The notes beneath the pieces are model-generated. The model was not told the DNA's origin and made no database searches. It saw only the letters and a list, made by a program, of their open reading frames with translations. A stretch of 64,000 nucleotides of DNA from JAIBJN01 sp963775625 (GTDB lineage Bacteria; Actinomycetota; Thermoleophilia; Gaiellales; Gaiellaceae). The stretch is taken from assembly GCA_963775625.1 (NCBI GenBank), contig CAVZJM010000002.1, positions 186,001-250,000 on the forward strand, in the 5' to 3' direction. The position numbers and the translations under genes are program-made. Of this stretch, positions 36,620 to 45,473 are shown piece by piece (within the stretch, counting starts at the first letter, position 1; each line of letters opens with the position of its first letter).

Positions 36620-37973
36620 ATGCCTGGTCCGCCTGGCATGTCGCATCCGAAGGACCGATCTGGGCTGACCCGCGGACAACTTCTCCGCGGCGCCGCCGCG
36701 GCCGCAGCGGGCGTGGGCGTCGCGGGAGGGCTGGCGGCATGCGAGAACACGACCGAGCCGATCGCCGTCGGCTGCGAGCCGGGCGCCGAGGGCGGCGAAA
36801 CCGGCTCCCCACTCGTCGTCCCGAAGCCGGTCGGACCCGGCGGGCTGCCGCTCCCGCGCACGGACAACAGCGTCACGTGGGCGATCGTCGAGGACAACCC
36901 GCCCATCGCGGACGAGCTGCCGCCGGAGACCGGGGCCACGCTCCGGCTCTTCAACTACCCGGACTACATCTACCCCGCGCTGCTCCGCCGCTTCGAGAAG
37001 CGCTACGACTGCAAGGTCGAGGTCGCGACGTACAACGCGGCGGACGAGGCGATCGCCAAGCTCCAGTCGGGCGCCGTCGAGTACGACGTCATCCTCGGGC
37101 TCTCGGGGTCGAACATCGTCAACCTGATGGCGCTGCAGCTCCTGCAGCCGCTGAACCACACCTACCTGCCGAACCTGGCGGCGAACATCTGGCCGCAGCT
37201 CGCCGATCCGTTCTACGACCGCGACTCCCACTACACGGTGCCCTACGTCACCTGGTCCGACGGCATCGGCTGGCGCAACGACCTCATCCCGGTCGACATC
37301 CCGGAGCTCGACGTGCCCTGGGACATCTTCTGGGAGTCCGAGGAGTGGCGCGGAAAGGTGGGACTCCTCGACGACAAGCGCGACGGGCTCGCGATGCCGA
37401 TGCAGCGCGACGCCCTGGCCGCGGGACGTCATCGCCGACCTGAACACGGAGGACCCGGAGATCGTCGCCAAGGCCGGCGAGGACCTCCAGCAGCTGACGG
37501 ACATCTGCAACATCAAGGTGACGATCACCGACTACCAGACGCTGCCCGAGGGCACGATGTACCTGCACCACTCCTGGTCGGGCGACCTCCTCGCCGGCGC
37601 CATCCAGTACATGCCGCCCGGCGTCCCGCCCGACGTTCTCTCCTACTGGTGGCCCGGGACCGGCGCCGTCGTTCAGAACGACTTCCTCTGCGTCGCGCGA
37701 GCGGCCGAGAGCCCCGTTCTCGCCCACCTGTTCCTCGACTTCATGCTGGACGAGACGGTCGCCTACGAGAACTTCATCAACTGGAACGGCTACCTCCCGC
37801 CGCAGAACGGCGTCGACGCGGAAGCCCTGATCGGGGAGGGCCTGATCCCGGAGACCCTGACGACGGCGGTCGTCCGCCCGGACGAGTTCCTCGCCAACCA
37901 GGAGCTGCTCCAGCTCACGGTCGAGGGCGAGCGGCTCTGGGACCAGGCCTGGTCTGCGTTCCGGGCGGGTTAG
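36620..37973 (+). CDS. Polyamine-type ABC substrate-binding protein (PotD-like), Tat/lipoprotein signal, one frameshift
   Basis: With one G removed at 37423-37425 this reads as 450 residues. The N-terminus has a basic region (GLTRGQLLRGAAAAAAGVG) and a cysteine in LAACENT, which fits a Tat-exported lipoprotein. The body has PotD features: LRLFNYPDYIYPALLRRFEK, YDVILGLSGSNI, VPYVTWSDGIGWRND and, after the joint, ADLNTEDPEIV and INWNGYLPPQNG. It should bind a polyamine or another cationic amine and hand it to the PotB/PotC-like permeases encoded next. ATG 36620 is used; ATG 36638 is also possible. Confidence 0.87.
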
Positions 37974-37976
37974 GCC

Positions 37977-38891
37977 ATGGAGTCCCGCTGGATCTGGCGG
38001 CTGCTCGCGCTCCCGGGAGTCGCCTGGCTCTCGGTTTTCTTCCTCATCTCGTTCTACGCGGTGATCTGCGTCGCGTTCGGCAACCAGAACACGCTCAACG
38101 AGCCGGTGCCCATCTGGAACCCGCTGGACTGGAACGTCGGCTACGTCGGCGAGGTGCTGCAGAACATCCGCGACGGCGGGCAGTACCTCACCCTCTTCAT
38201 CCGCACGTTCGTCTTCGTGTTCATAGCGATCGCGCTCTCGCTGCTGCTGGGCTATCCGATCGCGTACTACGCGGCCCGCCACGCGGGGAAGTGGCGCGCG
38301 CTCATCCTGCTACTCCTCGTTCTCCCCTGGTGGATCAACTACCTCATGCGGATGCTGGCGTGGATCAACCTGCTCCAGCCCGACGGCTGGGCCACGCGCG
38401 TCCTCGCCGGGCTGCAGATCGACCGGCTCTTCATTGCGCTCAACCTCCTGGAGAACGAGGGCGGCTGGCTCGAAGGGCAGCCGTCGACCGTGATCCTCGC
38501 GCTCGTCTACGGCTACATCCCCTTCCTGATCCTGCCGCTGTACGCGGCGCTCGACCGGATCGACCAGCGCCACATCGAGGCGGCGCGGGACCTGGGCGCG
38601 AGCCCCTTCCAGGCCTTCCGGCGCGTGACCCTGCCGATGTCGATGCCCGGGATCCTCGCCGGCGTCGTCCTGATCGCCCTGCCGATGTTCGGCGACTACT
38701 ACACGCCCGACCTGGTCTCCGCCTCGCCGAACACCTCCCTGATCGGGAACCAGATCGACCAGTTCACGCGCCAGGGCTCGCAGAAGGTGGTCGGCGCGGT
38801 GCTCACAGTCCTGCTTGCGGTCGTCCTCCTCGTCTTCATGCTCTACTACCTCCGCCAGACGCGGCGCGCAGGTGAGGAGGCCAGGGCGTGA
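37977..38891 (+). CDS. potB: Polyamine-type ABC permease, PotB-like
   Basis: This 304-residue permease has about six helices, the first after ESRWIWRLLALPGVAWLSVF, and the ATPase-docking loop IEAARDLGASPFQAFRRVTL. The MMLPLWI-type region of PotB appears as LVLPWWINYLMRMLAW. It lies 3 bases after the binding protein and overlaps the PotC-like gene by 4 bases, so the importer is a single unit. Confidence 0.9.
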   Translation: MESRWIWRLLALPGVAWLSVFFLISFYAVICVAFGNQNTLNEPVPIWNPLDWNVGYVGEVLQNIRDGGQYLTLFIRTFVFVFIAIALSLLLGYPIAYYAARHAGKWRALILLLLVLPWWINYLMRMLAWINLLQPDGWATRVLAGLQIDRLFIALNLLENEGGWLEGQPSTVILALVYGYIPFLILPLYAALDRIDQRHIEAARDLGASPFQAFRRVTLPMSMPGILAGVVLIALPMFGDYYTPDLVSASPNTSLIGNQIDQFTRQGSQKVVGAVLTVLLAVVLLVFMLYYLRQTRRAGEEARA

Positions 38892-39754
38892 GCTGGCTCA
38901 GGAACCCCTGGGGACGGCCGCGCTTCCTCCCGATCGTCACGGCGCTCTACATCTTCTGGTCGATCATCCCGGTGACGATCGCGGTGCTCTTCGCGTTCAA
39001 CGACGGGCGCTCGCGGACGACGTGGCAGGGCTTCTCGACCCGCTGGTTCACCGGCGACCCGGGGAGCGTCCGCGACGACCCCGCCCTGCTCTCCGCGCTC
39101 CAGCACACCCTGATCCTGGCCGTGCTCTGCGTGGCCGTCGCCGTCCCGCTCGGCGTGGCGCTCGCGCTCGGCCTCCAGCGTTGGCGGGGCCACGGGAGCG
39201 GCTCGGTCAACACGCTGATGCTGCTGCCGCTCGTCACCCCGGAGCTGGTCATGGGCGTCGCGCTGCTGCTCCTCTTCCTGCAGATCTTCAACGGCTGGGG
39301 GCTGGGGACGACGGCACAGGCGATCGGCCAGGTGACGTTTGCGGTCTCGTACGTGGTCGTGATCGTCCGCGGCCGGCTGGTGTCGATCGGGCGTGACCTG
39401 GAGGAGGCCGCCGCCGATCTCGGGGCGCCGCCGGTCTCCCGGCTCTGGCGCGTTGTCCTGCCGCTGCTGGCGCCGGCGATCCTGGCGAGCGCAGGCGTCG
39501 TCTTCGCCCTCTCGATCGACGACTTCGTCGTCACGCAGTACCTCGCAGCCGGCGCGGACACGAACACCGTGTCGATGCTGCTCTACTCGACGGCACGCGG
39601 CGCGCCGACCCCGGCGCTGAACGCGCTCGCGACGATCACGCTCGTGATCACGCTGGCGACGGTCGCGCTGGCGTACCTTGTGTACAGACGCTTCGCCGGG
39701 GCGAGCGACGCCTCGGAGGCGGCGACGTTAGGAGAGGTCGCAATTGAACGCTAA
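38888..39754 (+). CDS. potC: Polyamine-type ABC permease, PotC-like
   Basis: This 288-residue permease starts at GTG 38888 and has six helices with the docking loop LEEAAADLGAPPVSRLWRVV. FSTRWFTG near residue 50 corresponds to the PotC motif FSLRWY, and SIDDFVVTQY matches the conserved LDDFVI region. It pairs with the PotB-like protein to form the membrane channel. It overlaps the ATPase gene by 11 bases. Confidence 0.9.
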   Translation: MSWLRNPWGRPRFLPIVTALYIFWSIIPVTIAVLFAFNDGRSRTTWQGFSTRWFTGDPGSVRDDPALLSALQHTLILAVLCVAVAVPLGVALALGLQRWRGHGSGSVNTLMLLPLVTPELVMGVALLLLFLQIFNGWGLGTTAQAIGQVTFAVSYVVVIVRGRLVSIGRDLEEAAADLGAPPVSRLWRVVLPLLAPAILASAGVVFALSIDDFVVTQYLAAGADTNTVSMLLYSTARGAPTPALNALATITLVITLATVALAYLVYRRFAGASDASEAATLGEVAIER

Positions 39755-40922
39755 CGGTGAGACCGGCGAAGTCAGGCTCGAGGAGCTGTGCAAGGAGTTC
39801 GGCGAGGTCACGGCGGTCGAGAGCATCGACCTGCGCATGCCACCGGGCGAGTTCTTCACCATGGTCGGCCCCTCCGGCTGCGGCAAGACGACGACGCTCC
39901 GCATGATCGCCGGCTTCGAACGGCCGACGAGCGGGCGCATCCTGCTCGACGGCGCCGACGTCGCCCAGACGCCGCCGCACAAGCGCAACGTCAACACAGT
40001 CTTCCAGAGCTACGCGCTCTTCCCGCACCTGAGCGTCTCCGACAACGTGGCCTTCGGGCTCAAGTACCGCAAGCCCTCGAAGGACGAGAAGAAACGTGCC
40101 GTCGCGGAGATGCTCGAGCTCGTCCAGCTCACGGGCTTCGAGCGGCGCAAGCCGCACGAGCTCTCCGGCGGCCAGCAGCAGCGCGTCGCGCTCGCGCGGG
40201 CGCTCGTACTCAAGCCGCGGGTGCTGCTCCTGGACGAGCCGCTCGGAGCGCTCGACGCACGCCTCCGCAAGGACTTGCAGGTGGAGTTGAAGGCGCTGCA
40301 GGAGGATGTCGGCGTGACGTTCATCTTCGTCACGCACGACCAGGAAGAGGCGCTGACGATGAGCGACCGGATCGCCGTCATGAACGACGGCCACGTCGAG
40401 CAGGCGGGGCCGCCGCAGGCCGTCTACGAGGAGCCGGAGACCCTCTTCGTCGCTGACTTCCTCGGCGTCTCCAATCTCATCGCAGCCGAGGCCGAGGGCC
40501 AGGACGACGACTGCTGCAATTTGCGCGTGGCGGAGCGCCACCTGCGCGCTCGGCAGGGCGCGATCACCTCTCGCGGGGACGTGAAGGCGATGATCCGTCC
40601 GGAGCGCGTCGGGGTCGAGCCGGCCGGGGCGGACGGCCTGAACCGGCTCCCCGGCCTCGTCGAGCACGCGGTGTTCCTGGGCAGCTTCCGCGAGCTCCGC
40701 GTCCGCATCCTGGGCGGGAGCCTGATCAAGGTCGTCCTGCCCAACGACGGAGCGCCGCTAGCCTACGAGCAGGGAGCTGCCGTGACCCTGCACCTTCCCT
40801 CGGACGCGCTTCGCGTCCTGAGAGACTCCGCCGCCGACGTCGAGACCGAGCCCCAGGCCGCCGACGAGGAGCCCCCAGACACCCAAGAGGAACCCGAGGA
40901 GGAGACGTCAGATGGCAACTGA
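39744..40922 (+). CDS. potA: Polyamine-type ABC transporter ATPase, PotA-like
   Basis: This 392-residue ATPase starts at TTG 39744, preceded by an AGGAG site. Walker A (GPSGCGKTT), NTVFQSYALFPHL, signature (LSGGQQQR), Walker B (VLLLDEPLGALD), H-loop (FVTHDQEEAL) and a C-terminal TOBE domain (about 280-350) are all present. A very acidic tail of about 30 residues (EPQAADEEPPDTQEEPEEET) follows the TOBE domain; this is not usual for PotA. The gene overlaps the downstream aminotransferase by 11 bases, linking import to catabolism. Confidence 0.93.
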   Translation: MNANGETGEVRLEELCKEFGEVTAVESIDLRMPPGEFFTMVGPSGCGKTTTLRMIAGFERPTSGRILLDGADVAQTPPHKRNVNTVFQSYALFPHLSVSDNVAFGLKYRKPSKDEKKRAVAEMLELVQLTGFERRKPHELSGGQQQRVALARALVLKPRVLLLDEPLGALDARLRKDLQVELKALQEDVGVTFIFVTHDQEEALTMSDRIAVMNDGHVEQAGPPQAVYEEPETLFVADFLGVSNLIAAEAEGQDDDCCNLRVAERHLRARQGAITSRGDVKAMIRPERVGVEPAGADGLNRLPGLVEHAVFLGSFRELRVRILGGSLIKVVLPNDGAPLAYEQGAAVTLHLPSDALRVLRDSAADVETEPQAADEEPPDTQEEPEEETSDGN

Positions 40923-42300
40923 GGCGACCGTCGTCGAGATCGAGAGGGAGCGGATCAAGGAGCTGGCCGAGCGCGAGGAGGCGCGTCTCGACGAGCGGAC
41001 GCCGGCCTCCCGGGCCCTCTACGAACGCGCCCGCAAGACCCTCTCCGCCGGCGTTGCCTCCTCCTACCAGGTGCGCGACCCGTGGCCGATCTATCTCTCG
41101 CGCGGCGTCGGCGCGAAGGTCTGGGACGTGGATGGGAACGAGCTGCTCGACTTCCACAACGGCTTCGGGTCGATGGTGCAGGGCCACGCGAACCCGGCCA
41201 TCGGCAAGGCCGTGGCGGAGCGCTACCCGCAGGGGACGCACTTCGCCGCGCCGACCGAGGACGGGGTCGTCGTCGCGGAGGAGCTGAAGCGACGCTGGGG
41301 CCTGCCCAGGTGGCGCTACACCAACTCTGGCTCCGAGGCCACCATGGACGCGATCCGGATCGCCCGGGCGGCGACCGGCCGCGACACGATCGTCAAGATC
41401 TTCGGCTCCTACCACGGCCACCACGACTACGTGATGGTCTCGATCGGCGTCCCCTACGACAAGATCGGCGACCGCGACCACTACGAGTCGCTCCCCTACG
41501 GCGCGGGCATTCCCCAGTCCGTGGCGGACATGACCATCGCGGTGCCGTTCAACGACGCGCCCGCGATGGAGCGGCGAATCGAGAGCCTGATCGATGAGGG
41601 GCGCAAGCCCGCGTGCGTGCTCATGGAGGCGGCGATGATGAACCTCGGGGTCGTCCTCCCCGAGCCCGGCTACCTCGAGGCCGTCCGCGAGCTGACGCGC
41701 AAGCACGACATCATCCTCATCTTCGACGAGGTCAAGACCGGCCTCTGCATCGCGCCCGGCGGGGCCACCGACCGCTTCGGCGTCACGCCGGACATGGTGA
41801 CGCTGGCGAAGACGCTCGGCGGCGGCCTCCCCTCGGGCGCCATCGGCGGCACCGAGGAGGTCTTCGAGGTCGTCGAGAACGGAAGCGTCTACCAGGTCGG
41901 CACCTACAACGGGAACCCGCTCACCATGGCGGCCGCCCGCGCAAGCCTCCTCGAGGTGCTGACGCCCGAGGCCTACGAGCACCTGGACGCGCTCAACGAC
42001 CGCATCCTCGCGGGCTGCCAGAAGGTGATCGACGACCACCGGCTGCCCGGCTACGCCGTCGGCGTCGGCGCCAAGGGCTGCGTCACGTTCTCGCCGACGA
42101 AGATCGTCGACTACGAGACCTACAAGGAGAACCAGGACGGCGAGCTGGCCGACCTCGCCTGGCTCTACAACATGAACCGCGGCGTCTACATGACGCCCGG
42201 CCGCGAGGAGGAATGGACGCTCTCGGTCGTCCACTCCTTCGAGGACTGCGACGCCTTCGTCGCCGCCTTCGAGGAGATGGCCTCGGATCTCACCGAGTAG
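40912..42300 (+). CDS. Class III PLP aminotransferase (glutamate-1-semialdehyde aminomutase-like)
   Basis: This 462-residue enzyme has class III features: GAKVWDVDGNELLDFHNGFG, YTNSGSEATMDAIR, GSYHGHHDY, IFDEVKTG and the PLP lysine in VTLAKTLGGGLPSGAIGG. Such enzymes act on omega-amines (gamma-aminobutyrate, beta-alanine, putrescine, ornithine) or on glutamate semialdehyde. Placed directly after a polyamine-type importer and overlapping its ATPase gene by 11 bases, removal of a terminal amino group from the imported compound is the natural inference. Heme-type GSAM is less likely because no heme genes are nearby. Confidence 0.9.
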   Translation: MATEATVVEIERERIKELAEREEARLDERTPASRALYERARKTLSAGVASSYQVRDPWPIYLSRGVGAKVWDVDGNELLDFHNGFGSMVQGHANPAIGKAVAERYPQGTHFAAPTEDGVVVAEELKRRWGLPRWRYTNSGSEATMDAIRIARAATGRDTIVKIFGSYHGHHDYVMVSIGVPYDKIGDRDHYESLPYGAGIPQSVADMTIAVPFNDAPAMERRIESLIDEGRKPACVLMEAAMMNLGVVLPEPGYLEAVRELTRKHDIILIFDEVKTGLCIAPGGATDRFGVTPDMVTLAKTLGGGLPSGAIGGTEEVFEVVENGSVYQVGTYNGNPLTMAAARASLLEVLTPEAYEHLDALNDRILAGCQKVIDDHRLPGYAVGVGAKGCVTFSPTKIVDYETYKENQDGELADLAWLYNMNRGVYMTPGREEEWTLSVVHSFEDCDAFVAAFEEMASDLTE

Positions 42301-42309
42301 AATTTGCCG

Positions 42310-43402
42310 ATGGAGACGGACCTCGGGGCCGCCCTGGCCGCCGGCGCGACGCTTCCGGCAGACTGGTACGCCGACCCGGCGATCCAGCGGCTGGAGGGCG
42401 AGCGCATCTTCGCGCGCTCCTGGCAGTACGCGGGCCGCACCGACCGCGTCGAGAATCCCGGCGATTTCTTCACCTGCTTCGCGGGCCAGATCCCGATCGT
42501 CGTCGTGCGGGACAAGGAGGGCGTCCTGCGCGGGTTCGTCAACGTCTGCCGGCACCGCGGCCACCTGATCGCGCAGGGCGACGGCAACCGCAAGGCGCTC
42601 CAGTGCCCGTACCACGCCTGGACGTACGACCTCGACGGCACCCTGCGAAAGGCTCCCCGCTCGGAGCGCGAGCCCGACTTCGACAAGGAAGGCTTCTCGA
42701 TGCTCCCCGTGGCCATCGAGGCCTGGGGGCCGCTCGTCTTCGTCAACCCCGATCCCGACGCGGGACCCGCTGGTGGACGTGCTCGGCCCTCTGCCGGAGC
42801 AGGTGGCGAGGAGCGGCCTCGACTTCGACCGCCTCCGCTTCCGCGTACGCAACGACTGGGAGATCGAGTGCGACTGGAAGGTCGCAGTCGAGAACTACCT
42901 CGAGTGCTATCACTGCGCAGTCGCCCACCCCGGCTTCTCCAAGGTCCTCGACGTCGGCGCCGACGAGTACCTGTACGAGGCGGAAGGCCTCGTCCTGATG
43001 CAGTTCGCGCACCTGCGTGACTCCGTGAAGGAGAACGGGAAGGTTGCCTACCTCGCCGACGCCGACGTGGAGCAGGCGCAGTACCACGTGCTCTTCCCGA
43101 ACTTCACGCTCAACATCGACCCGGGCCCGGGGAACATGTCCGTGGATGTCACGCGCCCGGCCGGCCCGGGCCGCTGCGTTGGCTCGACCGAGTACTTCTA
43201 CTACGAAGAGGTCTCAGACGAGGTTGCCGGCGAGATGATGGCGTTCGCCAACCAGGTGGGAACCGAGGACGCCTCGCTCGTCGCCTCGGTGCAGGTCGGC
43301 CTCTCCTCCGGGATGATCCCGCACGGGCGACTGCTTCCCTCCAGCGAGATCCTGATCCAGCACTTCCAGCGGCTCGTGCACGACGCCCTCAGTGGCGACT
43401 GA
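42310..43402 (+). CDS. Rieske non-heme iron oxygenase, quaternary-amine type, one frameshift
   Basis: With one G removed at 42762-42764 this reads as 363 residues. The Rieske site is CRHRGHLIAQ (C-x-H) with LQCPYHAWTYDL (C-x2-H). The mononuclear iron site is VENYLECYHCAVAHP. The residue bridging the two metal centres is glutamate (E in NYLEC) where naphthalene-type dioxygenases have aspartate; glutamate is known at this place in carnitine oxygenase CntA. This places it with choline/betaine/carnitine-type enzymes that hydroxylate an N-methyl or C-N carbon. Start ATG 42310, 9 bases after the aminotransferase; 11-base overlap with the TMADH-like gene. Confidence 0.87.
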
Positions 43403-45473
43403 TCCGCGCCACGCAGTCCTCTTCGAGCCGCTCCGGATCGGCCCGAAGACGCTCCGGAACCGCTTCTACCAGGTGCCGCACTGCACGGGCTTCGGCGTGC
43501 AGAAGCCCGGCGGGCAGGCAGGTCACCGGGCGATGAAGGCGGAGGGCGGCTGGGCGGCGGTCAACACGGAATACTGCGCCGTCAGCCCCGACTCCGACGA
43601 GACGCCGTTCATCTCGGCTCGCCTCTGGGACGACGGCGACCTGGCCGCCCTCGCGCTCATGTGCGACGAGGTGCACGAGCACGGGGCGCTCGCCGGCGTC
43701 GAGCTCCACCACTCGGGGGCGCACTGCCCGCGGCGCGAGTGGCGCCTGCCCGCGATCGCGCCCTCGCAGCTGGCCAGCGACTACTTGCTCGTGACGCCGA
43801 AGGCGATGGAGCGCGACGACATCCGCCGCGTGCAGGCCGATTGGGCAGCCGCGGCACGGCGCGCACGGGAAGCCGGCTTCGACATCGTCTACGTCTACGG
43901 GGCGCACAGCTACCTGCCCATGCAGTTCCTCTCGCCGTTCTACAACCGGCGCACCGACGAGTACGGAGGGTCGCTGGAGAATCGCGCGCGCTTCTGGCTG
44001 GAGCTGCTCGAGCTGACGCGCGAGGCTGTCGACGGCGAGTGCACGGTCGCGACCCGGATCTCCGTCGCGGCGCTCAGCCCCTACGGCGTCGACCTCGACG
44101 AAGGGCTCGAGTTCGTGCGCCTCGCCGACCACCTCGTCGATTTGTGGGACGTGGCCATTGGCTCGGCGACCGAGTGGTCGAAGGACTCGGGCGCCTCGCG
44201 CTTCTTCCAGCAGGGCTGGCAGCTCGAGTGGACGGGCCGCGTGCGCGAGGCGACGGCGAAGCCGATCGTCGGCGTGTCGCGGATGACCGATCCGGACCGG
44301 ATGGCGGAGATCGTCGCGAGCGGCGCCTGGGACGTGATCGGCGCTGCGCGGCCGTCGATCGCCGACCCGTTCCTCCCGCGCAAGATCGAGGAGGGCCGCC
44401 TCGACGAGATCCGCGAGTGCATCGGGTGCAATATCTGCATCCCGAAGTCGGATCCCGGCGGGAACATCGGCTGCACCCAGAACGCGACCGCGGGCGAGGA
44501 GTTCCGGCGCGGCTGGCATCCCGAGCGCTTCGAGCCGGCGGAGAACCGCGACCGCGACGTGCTCGTGGTCGGCGCCGGGCCCGCGGGGATGGAGTGCGCG
44601 ATCGTGCTCGGCAAGCGCGGCTTCCGTCGCGTCCACCTGGTCGATGCCGGGGACGAGATCGGCGGGATCATGCGCTGGATCCCGAAGCTCCCCGGGCGCG
44701 GCGAGTGGGGTCGGGTCTTGAACTGGCGCAGCATCCAGCTCGGCAAGCTCAAGAACGTCCAGGTGCTCACCGGCGTGCGTCTGGACGCGGGCGGCGTGCG
44801 CGAGTACGGCGCCGAGCTCGTCGTCGTGGCCACGGGCGCGTTCTGGTCGCCGGTCGGCCTGAACCGCGAGACGCACGAGCCGATCGCCGGCGCGGACGCA
44901 TCGCTCCCGCACGTGCTCACGCCCGAGCAGATCATGGTCGAGGGCAAGACGCCCCCGGGCGAGCGCGTCGTCGTCTACGACTCGGACGGCTACTTCATGG
45001 GGCCGGATCTCGCCGAGAAGCTCGCGGTGGACGGTTTCCGCGTCGACCTCGTCACCTCGCTCGAGGACATCGCGCCGTTCGCACACGAGACGCTGGAGCA
45101 GGTGTTCCTGAAGGAGCGGCTGCACGAGCTGGGCGTGGGCATGCACCGCGGGACGACGATCGCGGCGGCCGAGCCGGGGCGGGCCGCGGGCGCCGACGAG
45201 TTCGGCGAGCTTGTCGAGCTGGAGGCGGACGCCGTCGTCCTCGTCACGCAGCGAGTCTCGGACGACGCGCTCTACCACGAGCTCCGGGACGACGAGGAGC
45301 GGCTGGAGGCCGAGGGGATCGAGGCCGTCTACCGGATCGGCGACTGCGTCGCGCCGCAGCTCATTGCGGACGCCATCTTCGACGGGCACCGGTTGGCGCG
45401 CGAGATCGACTGCGAGAATCCCGCCGTGCCGCTGCCCTTCGTCCGCGAGCGTCCGGTGAGCGCCCTTGCCTGA
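43392..45473 (+). CDS. TMADH-family FMN/4Fe-4S amine dehydrogenase
   Basis: This 693-residue protein matches trimethylamine dehydrogenase end to end: FEPLRIGPKTLRNRFYQVPH, C31 at the site of the covalent 6-S-cysteinyl FMN, NTEYC (Y61, equal to TMADH Tyr60), the EW pair (TMADH Trp264), the 4Fe-4S cysteines (CIGCNIC then CTQN), and C-terminal nucleotide-binding domains (VVGAGPAGMECA, VVYDSDGYFMGPDLAEKLA). The third aromatic of the TMADH substrate bowl (Trp355) is absent: the loop reads CIPKSDPGG. It therefore probably oxidises an amine other than trimethylamine, such as a dimethylated or bulkier amine (DgcA and histamine dehydrogenase are relatives). GTG start overlapping the Rieske stop. Confidence 0.9.
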   Translation: MATDPRHAVLFEPLRIGPKTLRNRFYQVPHCTGFGVQKPGGQAGHRAMKAEGGWAAVNTEYCAVSPDSDETPFISARLWDDGDLAALALMCDEVHEHGALAGVELHHSGAHCPRREWRLPAIAPSQLASDYLLVTPKAMERDDIRRVQADWAAAARRAREAGFDIVYVYGAHSYLPMQFLSPFYNRRTDEYGGSLENRARFWLELLELTREAVDGECTVATRISVAALSPYGVDLDEGLEFVRLADHLVDLWDVAIGSATEWSKDSGASRFFQQGWQLEWTGRVREATAKPIVGVSRMTDPDRMAEIVASGAWDVIGAARPSIADPFLPRKIEEGRLDEIRECIGCNICIPKSDPGGNIGCTQNATAGEEFRRGWHPERFEPAENRDRDVLVVGAGPAGMECAIVLGKRGFRRVHLVDAGDEIGGIMRWIPKLPGRGEWGRVLNWRSIQLGKLKNVQVLTGVRLDAGGVREYGAELVVVATGAFWSPVGLNRETHEPIAGADASLPHVLTPEQIMVEGKTPPGERVVVYDSDGYFMGPDLAEKLAVDGFRVDLVTSLEDIAPFAHETLEQVFLKERLHELGVGMHRGTTIAAAEPGRAAGADEFGELVELEADAVVLVTQRVSDDALYHELRDDEERLEAEGIEAVYRIGDCVAPQLIADAIFDGHRLAREIDCENPAVPLPFVRERPVSALA

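Noticed and set aside
8936..42764. Programmed +1 ribosomal frameshifting in seven genes
   Set aside because: No shared slippery codon, slow codon or stop follows the shift sites, the genes are unrelated, and most sites are short homopolymers, which fits sequencing error better.
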